From JANQPX01 sp965222015 (GTDB lineage: Bacteria > Pseudomonadota > Alphaproteobacteria > Geminicoccales > Geminicoccaceae): a stretch of DNA of 64,000 nucleotides. Shown here piece by piece: positions 56,519-64,000 of this stretch. The notes under the pieces are model-generated. The model saw nothing but the letters and a program-made list of their open reading frames with translations, had not been told where the DNA came from and did not search any database. Location: assembly GCA_965222015.1 (NCBI GenBank), contig CBDCTL010000024.1, positions 1,488,001 to 1,552,000 of the forward strand. Reading direction: 5' to 3'. Position numbers and translations under genes: made by a program. The first letter of the stretch is position 1; every line of letters begins with the position of its first letter.

Positions 56519-59500
56519 TCAGAGATCGATCTCGATCGCATCGTTCGGTTTTGCCGCGCGGGACTGGCAGAGGATCAGCGACGTCCGGCGTTGCTCCGCC
56601 GAGAGCACGAAGTCCCGATGCTCGATCTCGCCGGCGAGAAGGGTGCAGCGGCAGACGCCGCAGAGACCGTCGGAGCATTTGACGTCGACGGCGACGCCGG
56701 CCGCCGAAAGCGCATCGGTCGCGGACTGGTCGGCGGCGACGGGTATCTCGCGGCCGGTCTTCGCAAGCCGGAGCGTGAAGGGATGGTTCACATAGTCCGG
56801 CGTTTCCGGCACCGAAAAATATTCGATATGTTTCGCCTCTTCCGGAAAGCCTGCGCGCTCGGCCGCGTTCATCGCCGCCTGCATGAAACGATCCGGCCCG
56901 CAGGCGTAGACGTGATCGCCCTTCTTCCAGTCACCGAGGATTTTTCCGAACGCTGCGCGCGAGCCCTCGTCCGAAATGTGCAGGTGGACCCGGTCCTGCC
57001 AGGGAACGGTCCGGAGGTCGTCGAGAAAGCCGGCGCTCGGTCGCGACGAGCAGGCATAGTGCAGCGAAAAATCGGCGCCGAGCGCGTGCAGGCGATGGGC
57101 CATGGCGATCAACGGGGTGACGCCGATGCCGCCGGCGCAAAGGACGCTTCGCCGCGCCGTCTCGTCCAAGGGGAAGTGATTGACGGGGTGGGAGACGAAG
57201 ACCTTGCGGCCGACCGAAAAAATCCGGTGCATCAGGGCGGAACCGCCGCGGCCATGGCGCTCGTGAAGAACCGCGATCTGGTAGCGTGATCGATCGGCGG
57301 GATCGCCTGACAGGGAAAACTGGCGGAGAAACTCGGGGGCGACCACGACGTCGAGATGGGCGCCCGCGGTCCAGGACGGCAACTCGCTGCGGTCGAGCGC
57401 CCGGAGTTCGTATCTGGTGATGTCGGGGGTCATCTTTTCGGCCCTGGTCACCTCGACCCGGATGACCGGCGCGTCGCCGTCGATCCGGTATTCGTGCGCC
57501 AGGCCACCCGTATCGCCCTTGGCGACCCGGGCCAGGTAGGCCTTTGCTGTCAGTAAAGCCTGATAGGCTTCTATCCCCTTTTCCCGGTCCATCGGGAAGG
57601 GGAAGGGCCAGGGATGCGGTGCGAGGTTCGCGGGGTAGACCGCGAGCGTCTGGTCCTCATAGCGGAGACCGAGATCTTTCTGGAGGTCGCGCGCGTTCAC
57701 CGGCGCCTTCGCCGGCCGATAGCCGCCATCCGCCTCGATCTCCAGATCCCACCACCATTTTTTTGTGGGATTGAGGCCGCCTCGCCCCGCCGCATCGTCC
57801 AGCTTGGCGAGCCAAGGTGCTGCCGCCGGCACCTTCATCGCCGCAAAGCGGAAGGGCTTTTCCGCAAAAAGCCCTTCCAGATTCCAGGGGCAGGTCTTCA
57901 TGCAGCGCCCGCACATGGCGCCGCCTTCGGTGGTGATGCGGTAGGTGGCGCATTTCTGGCTGTCGGATTTCCAGATCTCGTAGCCGTTGAACATCAGCTT
58001 CGGCCCCGCCGTGATCGCGCCCGACGGACATTCTCGCGCGCATTTGTTGCACGCCTCGCAAAAGCGCTGCAGGCCGAAGTCGATCGGCTGATCATGAGCG
58101 AGCGGCATGGTGGTGGTCACGACGCCGGACTTCAGCCGAGGACCGAGAAAGGGGTTCAAAATGACCTCGCCGATGCGGCTGACCTCGCCTAGTCCGGAAA
58201 GCAGCAGAAGGGGCGGCTGCAGCACGTCGCCATCCAGCACCGTGTGCGCCTTCGCCGGAAAACCGAGATCGCGGATGTGCTTCGCGATCACGCCGCCGAT
58301 CAGGGAAAACCGGAGATAGGCGCGCATGGACTGGGCGACCGAAATCCAGTCGTCGCCCGACGCCCCCTCCATGGTCTCGAAGCCCTGATCGATGATCATC
58401 GAGATCGCCTGGCCGTGGGGCGGATCGATCGGCTCGCCGAGGGCGTCGTGCGAATACCAGGTCCAGTCGGGGCAACGCGAAATGCCGACGGCGTCGACAC
58501 CCAGAAAATAGCAGGCGGCCTTGACGTTCTCCGCATTGCGGACGGCGTGGGCAGCGCCCATAGACCTGACTGCAATCTCACCTGGCGATCCGTCCTGCAG
58601 CAGCACCAACGCTCCCAATGCCCTTCGCTGCGCCATGGAGGGTGCTGCCTTGCGCGCATAATGGCCGCCTTTGGCGTTGTCCTGAAGCTTTCTGCCCATG
58701 TCGCCGAACTGGGCGCGGGCGAACATGTCGGTGCGTTTCGGCACCCGCGGGATGCGCGCTTCGTCCATATGGGTCGTTGGCCGATCGACCCGCCGCAGCC
58801 GCTCGAACGGATGCGCCCCGTCGACATAGCGCCGGCTCGCGAAGGGCTCCCGGTTCAGCGCGCTCTTCCGAAAGCCGAACCCCGTCCACCAGGCCGGCCC
58901 GCGGGTCCGCCACCGCGGCTGCTCATCCGATGGTGCCAGCGGCCGGTCGACCGCCAGCGCGAACGAGGTCGTCACCGCGGCCAGCCCAAACCTCTCCCCC
59001 ACATAGGGAGCGACCAGACGCCCGTCGGTGATCGAGGCAAGTCCGGCGGCCGCCGCCTGGCGGCCCAGATGAACGTCGGTGGAGGTTTCGGTGTGGGCGC
59101 GGGCGTCATGGCCGAGGAGGCGGATGTAGTTGGCGATGACCACGGCGGTTTCGGAGGCGCGCAGACAGGCGCGGTGCTCCTGGGCGTCCCGGATCCAGTC
59201 GGCGCCGGGCTCGTGCGGGTCGGGGTCGCGCGGGAACTCGTAAAGAAAAACGATGGCGACGCTATGGTCCTCGATCGAGGTCGGCGGCGCTTCCATGCTC
59301 TCCTTCAGATCCGCCATGATCACGTCGATGCCGGAGGCGAGTGTCGTGGTCTGCCGGGTGCGCAGGTCCGAGGCCAGGCGATCGATGTCGGGATTTCTCG
59401 TCGGCGCTTTTAGCCTGCAGGCATCGGGCACGGGCCCGATACCGACCATCGAGGCATCGGAAAAATAGCCGAAGGCCTTCAAATGGCGGGCCCGCTCCTT

Positions 59501-59746
59501 CGGATCGTCCGGGCATGCCGCTTTGATCCTGTTGACCAGGCCATCGCGGATGGCATCCAGCATCGCCTGATAGTCGCCCATGGCATTCACGATGCTTTCG
59601 GGCGCGCCTGGCCGGCGGAAGGAGAGGGGGGACATGGGCGGAAGGGCGTCGAGATCGGGCAGACTCGACGTCCGCGCCAGACGCTCGAGAGGGTAGGGGC
59701 CCAGATGGACCGGGCGTTTCTTGTCCGAGAAGAAGCGGATGGTCAT
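56519..59746 (-). CDS. Self-sufficient reductive dehalogenase fused to a reductase
   Basis: A 1075-residue fusion of the catabolic (oxygen-tolerant) reductive dehalogenase type, expected to remove halogen from organohalides using corrinoid and Fe-S centres. Residues ~380-560 resemble the cobalamin-binding fold; two [4Fe-4S] sites follow (C563, C566, C569, C573 and C599, C612, C615, C619). A linker leads to a phthalate-dioxygenase-reductase-like module: FMN motif RQFSLSG (808-814), NAD region CAGGIGVTPL (870-879), and a [2Fe-2S] site with C1024, C1029, C1032, C1060. Residues 182-265 repeat 464-550, an internal duplication. There is no TAT signal, so it is cytoplasmic. The start ATG 59746 has GGAG upstream. 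The substrate is unknown. Confidence 0.85.
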   Translation of the reverse strand: MTIRFFSDKKRPVHLGPYPLERLARTSSLPDLDALPPMSPLSFRRPGAPESIVNAMGDYQAMLDAIRDGLVNRIKAACPDDPKERARHLKAFGYFSDASMVGIGPVPDACRLKAPTRNPDIDRLASDLRTRQTTTLASGIDVIMADLKESMEAPPTSIEDHSVAIVFLYEFPRDPDPHEPGADWIRDAQEHRACLRASETAVVIANYIRLLGHDARAHTETSTDVHLGRQAAAAGLASITDGRLVAPYVGERFGLAAVTTSFALAVDRPLAPSDEQPRWRTRGPAWWTGFGFRKSALNREPFASRRYVDGAHPFERLRRVDRPTTHMDEARIPRVPKRTDMFARAQFGDMGRKLQDNAKGGHYARKAAPSMAQRRALGALVLLQDGSPGEIAVRSMGAAHAVRNAENVKAACYFLGVDAVGISRCPDWTWYSHDALGEPIDPPHGQAISMIIDQGFETMEGASGDDWISVAQSMRAYLRFSLIGGVIAKHIRDLGFPAKAHTVLDGDVLQPPLLLLSGLGEVSRIGEVILNPFLGPRLKSGVVTTTMPLAHDQPIDFGLQRFCEACNKCARECPSGAITAGPKLMFNGYEIWKSDSQKCATYRITTEGGAMCGRCMKTCPWNLEGLFAEKPFRFAAMKVPAAAPWLAKLDDAAGRGGLNPTKKWWWDLEIEADGGYRPAKAPVNARDLQKDLGLRYEDQTLAVYPANLAPHPWPFPFPMDREKGIEAYQALLTAKAYLARVAKGDTGGLAHEYRIDGDAPVIRVEVTRAEKMTPDITRYELRALDRSELPSWTAGAHLDVVVAPEFLRQFSLSGDPADRSRYQIAVLHERHGRGGSALMHRIFSVGRKVFVSHPVNHFPLDETARRSVLCAGGIGVTPLIAMAHRLHALGADFSLHYACSSRPSAGFLDDLRTVPWQDRVHLHISDEGSRAAFGKILGDWKKGDHVYACGPDRFMQAAMNAAERAGFPEEAKHIEYFSVPETPDYVNHPFTLRLAKTGREIPVAADQSATDALSAAGVAVDVKCSDGLCGVCRCTLLAGEIEHRDFVLSAEQRRTSLILCQSRAAKPNDAIEIDL

Positions 59747-59843
59747 ATCAGGCGCTCCGCCTGCCGCCCTTGCGGCGAGCCGTGTTCAGCATCGGCGATC
59801 TCGGCGGGCCGATCAACGGACGATCGGCGGCGCTGACGCCGCT

Positions 59844-61556
59844 TCAGCGGATCAGCAGCGGCGGTGCGGCGGCCGGGCCATCGGTCTGCAGCAGCGTCAG
59901 CCAGGAGGACAGCGCCCGGATCGTGCCGAGCGGTTGGCGGAGCAGGTCGAGCGCCACCTCCCAGGGCGGCCTGGGCGCCGGGAAACGGCGGAGGATGACC
60001 TGTTGGTCGGGATCGAGTCCGATCTCGCCGCGGGCGAGCTCGAGGGCGCGGGCAAAGCCGCCGAGCTCGTCGACGAGTCCGATCTCCTTTGCCTGAAGCC
60101 CGGTCCAGACGCGCCCTTCGGCGATGGCATCGACGTCGTCCTCGGCCATGCCGCGGCCGCGCGCCACCCCCTGCGTAAAGGCTTCGTAGGTCTGGTCGAG
60201 GAAATCGTTCAGCCGCGCCCTGCCATGCGGGCCGTAGTCGCGATTCGTGCTCCACATCGAGGCATTCGCGCCCTTGGCGACCGTTCCCCAGTTGACGCCG
60301 AGCCGGTCCCAGAGGTCGTCCAGCACCGGCTTGCCGGCGAGCACGCCGATGGAGCCGGTGATCGTCCCGGGATCGGCGACGATCCGGGTGGCGTCCATCG
60401 CGATCCAATAGCCGCCGGAGGCGGCGACGTCGCCCATGGAGACGATCACCGGCTTTTGCAGGGAGACCGCGCGGCGCACCTGCCTGCCGATCGTCTCGGA
60501 TGCGACCGCCGAGCCGCCGCCCGAGGAGATGCGGAACAGGATCGCGCGCACGTCGGGGTCGTCGATCGCATCGCCGATCGCCCCGGCGACGGCGTCCGCA
60601 CCCATGATCCAGCCGCCGGGGCCGTCGCCGTTATCGCCTTCCTGAATCTGACCCACGCCTTCGATCAGTGCGATCACCTGCTCGGCGCCGTCGTCCGGCG
60701 GCACGAGGGCAGCGAACCGCGCGAGATCGATCAGTTCCGCCGTCGAGCCGGCGCGCTTCTCCGCGCGCGCCACCACCTCGTCCCAATAGCTGAGGCGGTC
60801 GACCAGCCCGTGCTGCAGCGCCTCGTCGGCGCCGAACGGCCCGCCGTCGATCAGCCGGCCGACGCTTCGCCCGTCGAGCCCGCGACCCTCCGCGATGCCG
60901 CTTCTGATCTGATCGAAGAGCGAGGTCGCGAGCCATTCCAGGCTCTCGCGATGTTCCTCCGTAAGGGCGTTTTCGGTGAACATGTTGGCCGCGGTCTTGT
61001 ACGGCCCGCGCTTGCCGCCGCTCGGCTCGACGCCGAGTTTCTCGAAGAAATCCTTGAGCAGCGGCGTTTCGATGTAGAGGCCGGTCAGGCCGAGCGCGCC
61101 GAGCGGCTGCAGGTGGATCTCGTCGAAGGCCGTCGCGAGATAGTAGCCGAGCGTGCCCGGCCCGAACTCGCCGAAGCTGGTGGAGTAGGCGAAGGCGAAC
61201 TTGCCCTCGCCGCGAAAGCGCCGGATCGCCTCGCGCAGCTCCTGGGACTGGGCGAAGCCCGGGCCGCCGCCGTCGACCCGGGCGATCAGGCCCGCGACCT
61301 CGTTCCGGCGCCCGGCCCGTTCGATCGCGAGGATCGCGTCCGCGAGCGTCAGGCCCGGCTCCAGATCGAAGGCGGCGAGGGACGGGCCGCGCGCCGCTTC
61401 GTCGAAGCCCTGGCGAAGATCGAGGGTGAGGATCGCGCGTTCCGGCAGGCTTTCGCCTTCGGGCAGCAGGAACCAGACGGTCACGCCGAGGCCGACGAGG
61501 AAAAGGAGGCTTAGAAAGCCCAGAGAGGCGAGCAGACCGACCAGAAGACGTTTCAT
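59844..61556 (-). CDS. sppA: Signal peptide peptidase SppA (long form)
   Basis: SppA is a membrane-anchored serine protease that degrades cleaved signal peptides; this is the 67-kDa type with two related halves. Seen: an N-terminal membrane segment (LLVGLLASLGFLSLLFLVGL), the catalytic Lys in GPYKTAANMF in the first half, and the catalytic Ser in GDVAASGGYWIAM in the second. Length is 570 residues. The start ATG overlaps the rlmN stop by one base (TGATG), so the two are coupled. Confidence 0.92.
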   Translation of the reverse strand: MKRLLVGLLASLGFLSLLFLVGLGVTVWFLLPEGESLPERAILTLDLRQGFDEAARGPSLAAFDLEPGLTLADAILAIERAGRRNEVAGLIARVDGGGPGFAQSQELREAIRRFRGEGKFAFAYSTSFGEFGPGTLGYYLATAFDEIHLQPLGALGLTGLYIETPLLKDFFEKLGVEPSGGKRGPYKTAANMFTENALTEEHRESLEWLATSLFDQIRSGIAEGRGLDGRSVGRLIDGGPFGADEALQHGLVDRLSYWDEVVARAEKRAGSTAELIDLARFAALVPPDDGAEQVIALIEGVGQIQEGDNGDGPGGWIMGADAVAGAIGDAIDDPDVRAILFRISSGGGSAVASETIGRQVRRAVSLQKPVIVSMGDVAASGGYWIAMDATRIVADPGTITGSIGVLAGKPVLDDLWDRLGVNWGTVAKGANASMWSTNRDYGPHGRARLNDFLDQTYEAFTQGVARGRGMAEDDVDAIAEGRVWTGLQAKEIGLVDELGGFARALELARGEIGLDPDQQVILRRFPAPRPPWEVALDLLRQPLGTIRALSSWLTLLQTDGPAAAPPLLIR

Positions 61557-62734
61557 CAGGCGCTCGCCGCGGCGGCTGGTCGACGCCTGCGCCGGCGCTC
61601 GCTCGCGGTCTTGAGCTGACCGCAGGCGGCCGAGATGTCGCGGCCGCGCGGCGTGCGCACCGGCGAGGGATAGCCTCCGCGTTCGACGATCTTCGCAAAC
61701 GCCTCGATGCGCTCGGGCCCGGAGCAGCGATAGCGGCTTCCCGGCCAGGGATTGAAGGGGATGAGGTTGACCTTGGCGGGCAGACCCTTCAGCAGCCGCA
61801 CCAGATCACGCGCCTCCGCCTCGCTGTCGTTGACGCCGTCCAGCATGACATATTCGAAGGTCACCCAGCGATCGCCCGAGGGGTAGGCGCGGCAGGCCTG
61901 GATCAGCGCCTCGATGTTCCATTTTCGATTGATCGGCACCAGTTCGTCTCGAAGATCGTCCCGGACCGCATGCAGCGAGATCGCGAGATTGACGCCGAGC
62001 TCGCGGCCGCATTGCTCGATCCGGGGAACGATGCCGGAGGTCGAAAGCGTGATTTTTCGCCTGGGAAAAGCGAGGCCTTCCGGGTCCATGGCGATCGTAA
62101 GCGCCTGGCGGACATTCTCGTAGTTCAGGAGCGGCTCGCCCATGCCCATCATCACGATATGGCTGATCCGGCGCTGGCCCTTCGGCGTCGGCCATTCCTC
62201 GAAGCGATCGCGCGCCACAAGGATCTGCGAGAGGATGTCGTCCGCGCCGAGATTGCGTACCAGGGGCATGGTGCCTGTGTGGCAAAAGGTGCAGGCGAGC
62301 GAGCAGCCGACCTGGCTGGAGACGCAAAGGGCGCCGCGCTCGACGTCGTCGGGCCCGCCCTGCTGAACATTCGGGATGTGCACCATCTCCACCTCCTGGC
62401 CATCCTCGAACCGGAGCAGCCATTTGGTGGTCCCGTCGACCGAGCGCCGCTCTTCGGCGATCGCCGGCCGGTCGATGCGGAAGCGCTCGCCGAGGCGCTC
62501 CCTCAGATCGCGCGGAAGGGTGGTCATCGCCTCGAAGGAGGTGGCACCACGGTGATAGAGCCAGTGGCCGAGCTGGCGCGCGCGCATGCGCCGGCTTTTC
62601 GGGGCTTCGCCGAGGTCCGCGAGCGCGTCCTGCAGAGCCTCGTCATCGAGCCCGATCATCGAAACCGTCTGCGGGGCAGGCGACGTCCCCGGCTGTTCGG
62701 ACGGACGCAGGTCCGCTTCGGCGTCGGGGGGCAT
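61556..62734 (-). CDS. rlmN: 23S rRNA/tRNA adenine-C2 methyltransferase RlmN
   Basis: RlmN is a radical SAM methyltransferase that methylates C2 of A2503 in 23S rRNA and A37 in some tRNAs. Seen: the cluster motif CSLACTFCHTG, SHIVMMGMGEPLLNYENV, LSTSGIVPRI, and a C-terminal DISAACGQL region with the second catalytic Cys. ATG 62734 after GAAGG gives 392 residues; the N-terminal ~25 residues are low-complexity, so a start slightly downstream is possible. Confidence 0.95.
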   Translation of the reverse strand: MPPDAEADLRPSEQPGTSPAPQTVSMIGLDDEALQDALADLGEAPKSRRMRARQLGHWLYHRGATSFEAMTTLPRDLRERLGERFRIDRPAIAEERRSVDGTTKWLLRFEDGQEVEMVHIPNVQQGGPDDVERGALCVSSQVGCSLACTFCHTGTMPLVRNLGADDILSQILVARDRFEEWPTPKGQRRISHIVMMGMGEPLLNYENVRQALTIAMDPEGLAFPRRKITLSTSGIVPRIEQCGRELGVNLAISLHAVRDDLRDELVPINRKWNIEALIQACRAYPSGDRWVTFEYVMLDGVNDSEAEARDLVRLLKGLPAKVNLIPFNPWPGSRYRCSGPERIEAFAKIVERGGYPSPVRTPRGRDISAACGQLKTASERRRRRRPAAAASA

Positions 62735-62750
62735 CGAAGGGCCTTCACTC

Positions 62751-63290
62751 CTAGCCGGAGCAGGCGGCGACCATGGCGTTGTAGGCCTTGGTGAAGCCGA
62801 GCAGGGAATAGGTGTCGGTGGAGGTGGTGTTTTTGCTGGACTCACCTTTCACCACCATGTTCTCGCCGCGCTTCATCTGGTCGATCAACGCCCGGTCCTC
62901 GGTCTCGTCCTTGGTCCAGGCATGGGCGCCGCGGGTGAACAGGGTGAACTGGTTGGGGCCTACCGCGAGATCGACGCTGCTGCCCTCCAGATAGGTGTAG
63001 CCCGGCTGGACGCTGACCTCGTCGGTGACGGACGGCGTCGAGCGCCGCGTGACCAGGACCGCAGGCTTGCCGCGCCGCGTATAGCTGCCCGCCTGCTTCT
63101 TCGGTTCGCTGACGATGTAGCAGATCTTCTGACCGCTCTCCTCCAGCTCCCAGACGTTCCAGTCGGTGTAGCTGCCGAGCGAGTAGGGCGTCTGGGCCTG
63201 GGCGGTGCCGGCCAGGCCGAGGCAGACGACCAGAGCGGCAACGGTGCGCGACGCGCGATCAAAGAAGCATGTTGTCATCATCTCGATCAT
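62751..63290 (-). CDS. IalB-family invasion-associated protein
   Basis: A secreted protein of the invasion-associated-locus-B family. Seen: a signal peptide with cleavage near GTAQAQT, then WNVWELEESGQKICYIVSEP, and a body with the repeated TRRGK...LVTRR and SVQPGYTYLEGSSV strands. Length is 179 residues from ATG 63290; ATG 63281 and 63278 are nearby alternatives. In this family it is periplasmic or surface-associated and not proof of pathogenicity. It is divergent from the ECF sigma gene. Confidence 0.87.
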   Translation of the reverse strand: MIEMMTTCFFDRASRTVAALVVCLGLAGTAQAQTPYSLGSYTDWNVWELEESGQKICYIVSEPKKQAGSYTRRGKPAVLVTRRSTPSVTDEVSVQPGYTYLEGSSVDLAVGPNQFTLFTRGAHAWTKDETEDRALIDQMKRGENMVVKGESSKNTTSTDTYSLLGFTKAYNAMVAACSG

Positions 63291-63424
63291 CGGTGCTGGT
63301 GTTGGCGTGGCTTGTTATGTCGGCAAATTTCGCATGAATTGCAAGTTTCGTGTCGCATCCTTCGCGAGCCTAAAACGGTACGGCCGCAACTTGCTCCCCA
63401 TTCGGGGTGAACCTAGATTGCGGT

Positions 63425-64000
63425 ATGGACCGCACCGTTCCCGCCTCCAAGGATCACGACGACCACGTGGCGCTGATGCACGCGATCGTCAAGCAACGCA
63501 GTCGCGAGGCGTTTGCCGTCCTCTTCGAACATTTTGCGCCGAAGTTGAAAGCTTATTATCGCAAAGGCGGGCTGGAGTCGACAGTCGCGGAGGATCTGGC
63601 CCAGGACGCCATGCTCGCGGTCTGGCGCCATGCCGCCCGCTTCAGTCCGGCGATCGGCAGCCCGTCCACCTGGATCTACACCATCGCCAGAAATCTCCTG
63701 ATCGACCACGTGCGCCGCCAGAAGACACGACGCGGCGATCTCTCCGATCCGGTCCTGCAGCCGCCGCCGATCGGGATCGCCGATGATCTGGTCGAGGCGC
63801 AGCAACGTTACAGATCCCTGAAGGCCAGTCTCGAAAGGATCCCGGAAGAGCAGGCGTTCATTCTCAAGATGGCGTTCTTCGAGCACAAGACCCACAGTGA
63901 GATCGCGGCCCAGACAGGGCTGCCGCTGGGCACGGTCAAGTCGCGCATCCGGCTCGCGATGGAACGTCTCCGGGCCGACCTTGCTGATCTCGCGGATTCG
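63425..64000 (+). CDS. ECF-type RNA polymerase sigma factor, 3' end beyond window
   Basis: A sigma-70-family ECF factor; at least 192 residues are present and the frame is still open at base 64000. Seen: region 2 VAEDLAQDAMLAVWRHAARF and a nearby WIYTIARNLLIDHVRR for promoter melting and core binding, and region 4 SEIAAQTGLPLGTVKSRIRLA for -35 recognition. ATG 63425 is the likely start. A cognate anti-sigma gene would be expected just past the end of the window. Confidence 0.9.
   Translation, partial: MDRTVPASKDHDDHVALMHAIVKQRSREAFAVLFEHFAPKLKAYYRKGGLESTVAEDLAQDAMLAVWRHAARFSPAIGSPSTWIYTIARNLLIDHVRRQKTRRGDLSDPVLQPPPIGIADDLVEAQQRYRSLKASLERIPEEQAFILKMAFFEHKTHSEIAAQTGLPLGTVKSRIRLAMERLRADLADLADS

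Overview
This is a GC-rich window from the chromosome of an alphaproteobacterium, probably a Rhodospirillales-like heterotroph. The evidence is the gene order mnmG-rsmG-parA-parB beside a large NAD-glutamate dehydrogenase, an Rrf2-SUF operon, complete-looking markers of the ethylmalonyl-CoA pathway, an IalB-family protein, and a CTTG-N18-CTTATAT heat-shock promoter before dnaK. I could not fix the genus. There are no rRNA or tRNA genes, IS elements, prophage genes or CRISPR arrays.

Layout. 1-6.4 kb is the origin-proximal partition region: the tail of NAD-GDH, then mnmG, rsmG, parA and parB, with two perfect parS sites, one of them inside rsmG. 6.4-12.3 kb is the SUF Fe-S assembly operon (regulator, sufB, C, D, S, T) on the minus strand, with an IscR-type operator. 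12.4-21.7 kb holds housekeeping and accessory genes: a radical SAM protein, an S9 peptidase, an adenylate cyclase, an esterase, gluQ, a lipoprotein hydrolase and a TPR membrane protein. 22.1-27.8 kb is an ethylmalonyl-CoA pathway cluster: ethylmalonyl-CoA mutase, divergent crotonyl-CoA carboxylase/reductase, and methylsuccinyl-CoA dehydrogenase. The reductase carries an N-terminal helix-turn-helix domain. 27.8-29.4 kb has two OmpA-like proteins. 30.1-34.1 kb is a short dTDP-sugar cluster with rfbA and rfbC but no rmlB or rmlD. Then come rnhB, envelope proteins, a FadL-type porin, dapB, dnaJ-dnaK, a phosphodiesterase, moaA, nadK and a CoA transferase. 49.6-51.7 kb is a small operon (DapA-like, VOC, metallopeptidase) followed by a pterin dehydratase. 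51.7-56.2 kb is a fructose-type ABC transporter (frcB, C, A) with a divergent, frameshifted ROK regulator. 56.5-59.7 kb encodes a 1075-residue self-sufficient reductive dehalogenase fusion. sppA, rlmN, an ialB homologue and an ECF sigma factor that runs off the window complete it.

The most unusual items are the HTH-CCR fusion with a well-placed internal Shine-Dalgarno/GTG start, a dispersed ~83-bp palindromic element in three intergenic copies (40.4, 49.5 and 56.4 kb), the dehalogenase-reductase fusion with a visible internal duplication, and the one-base frameshift near the end of the ROK gene.
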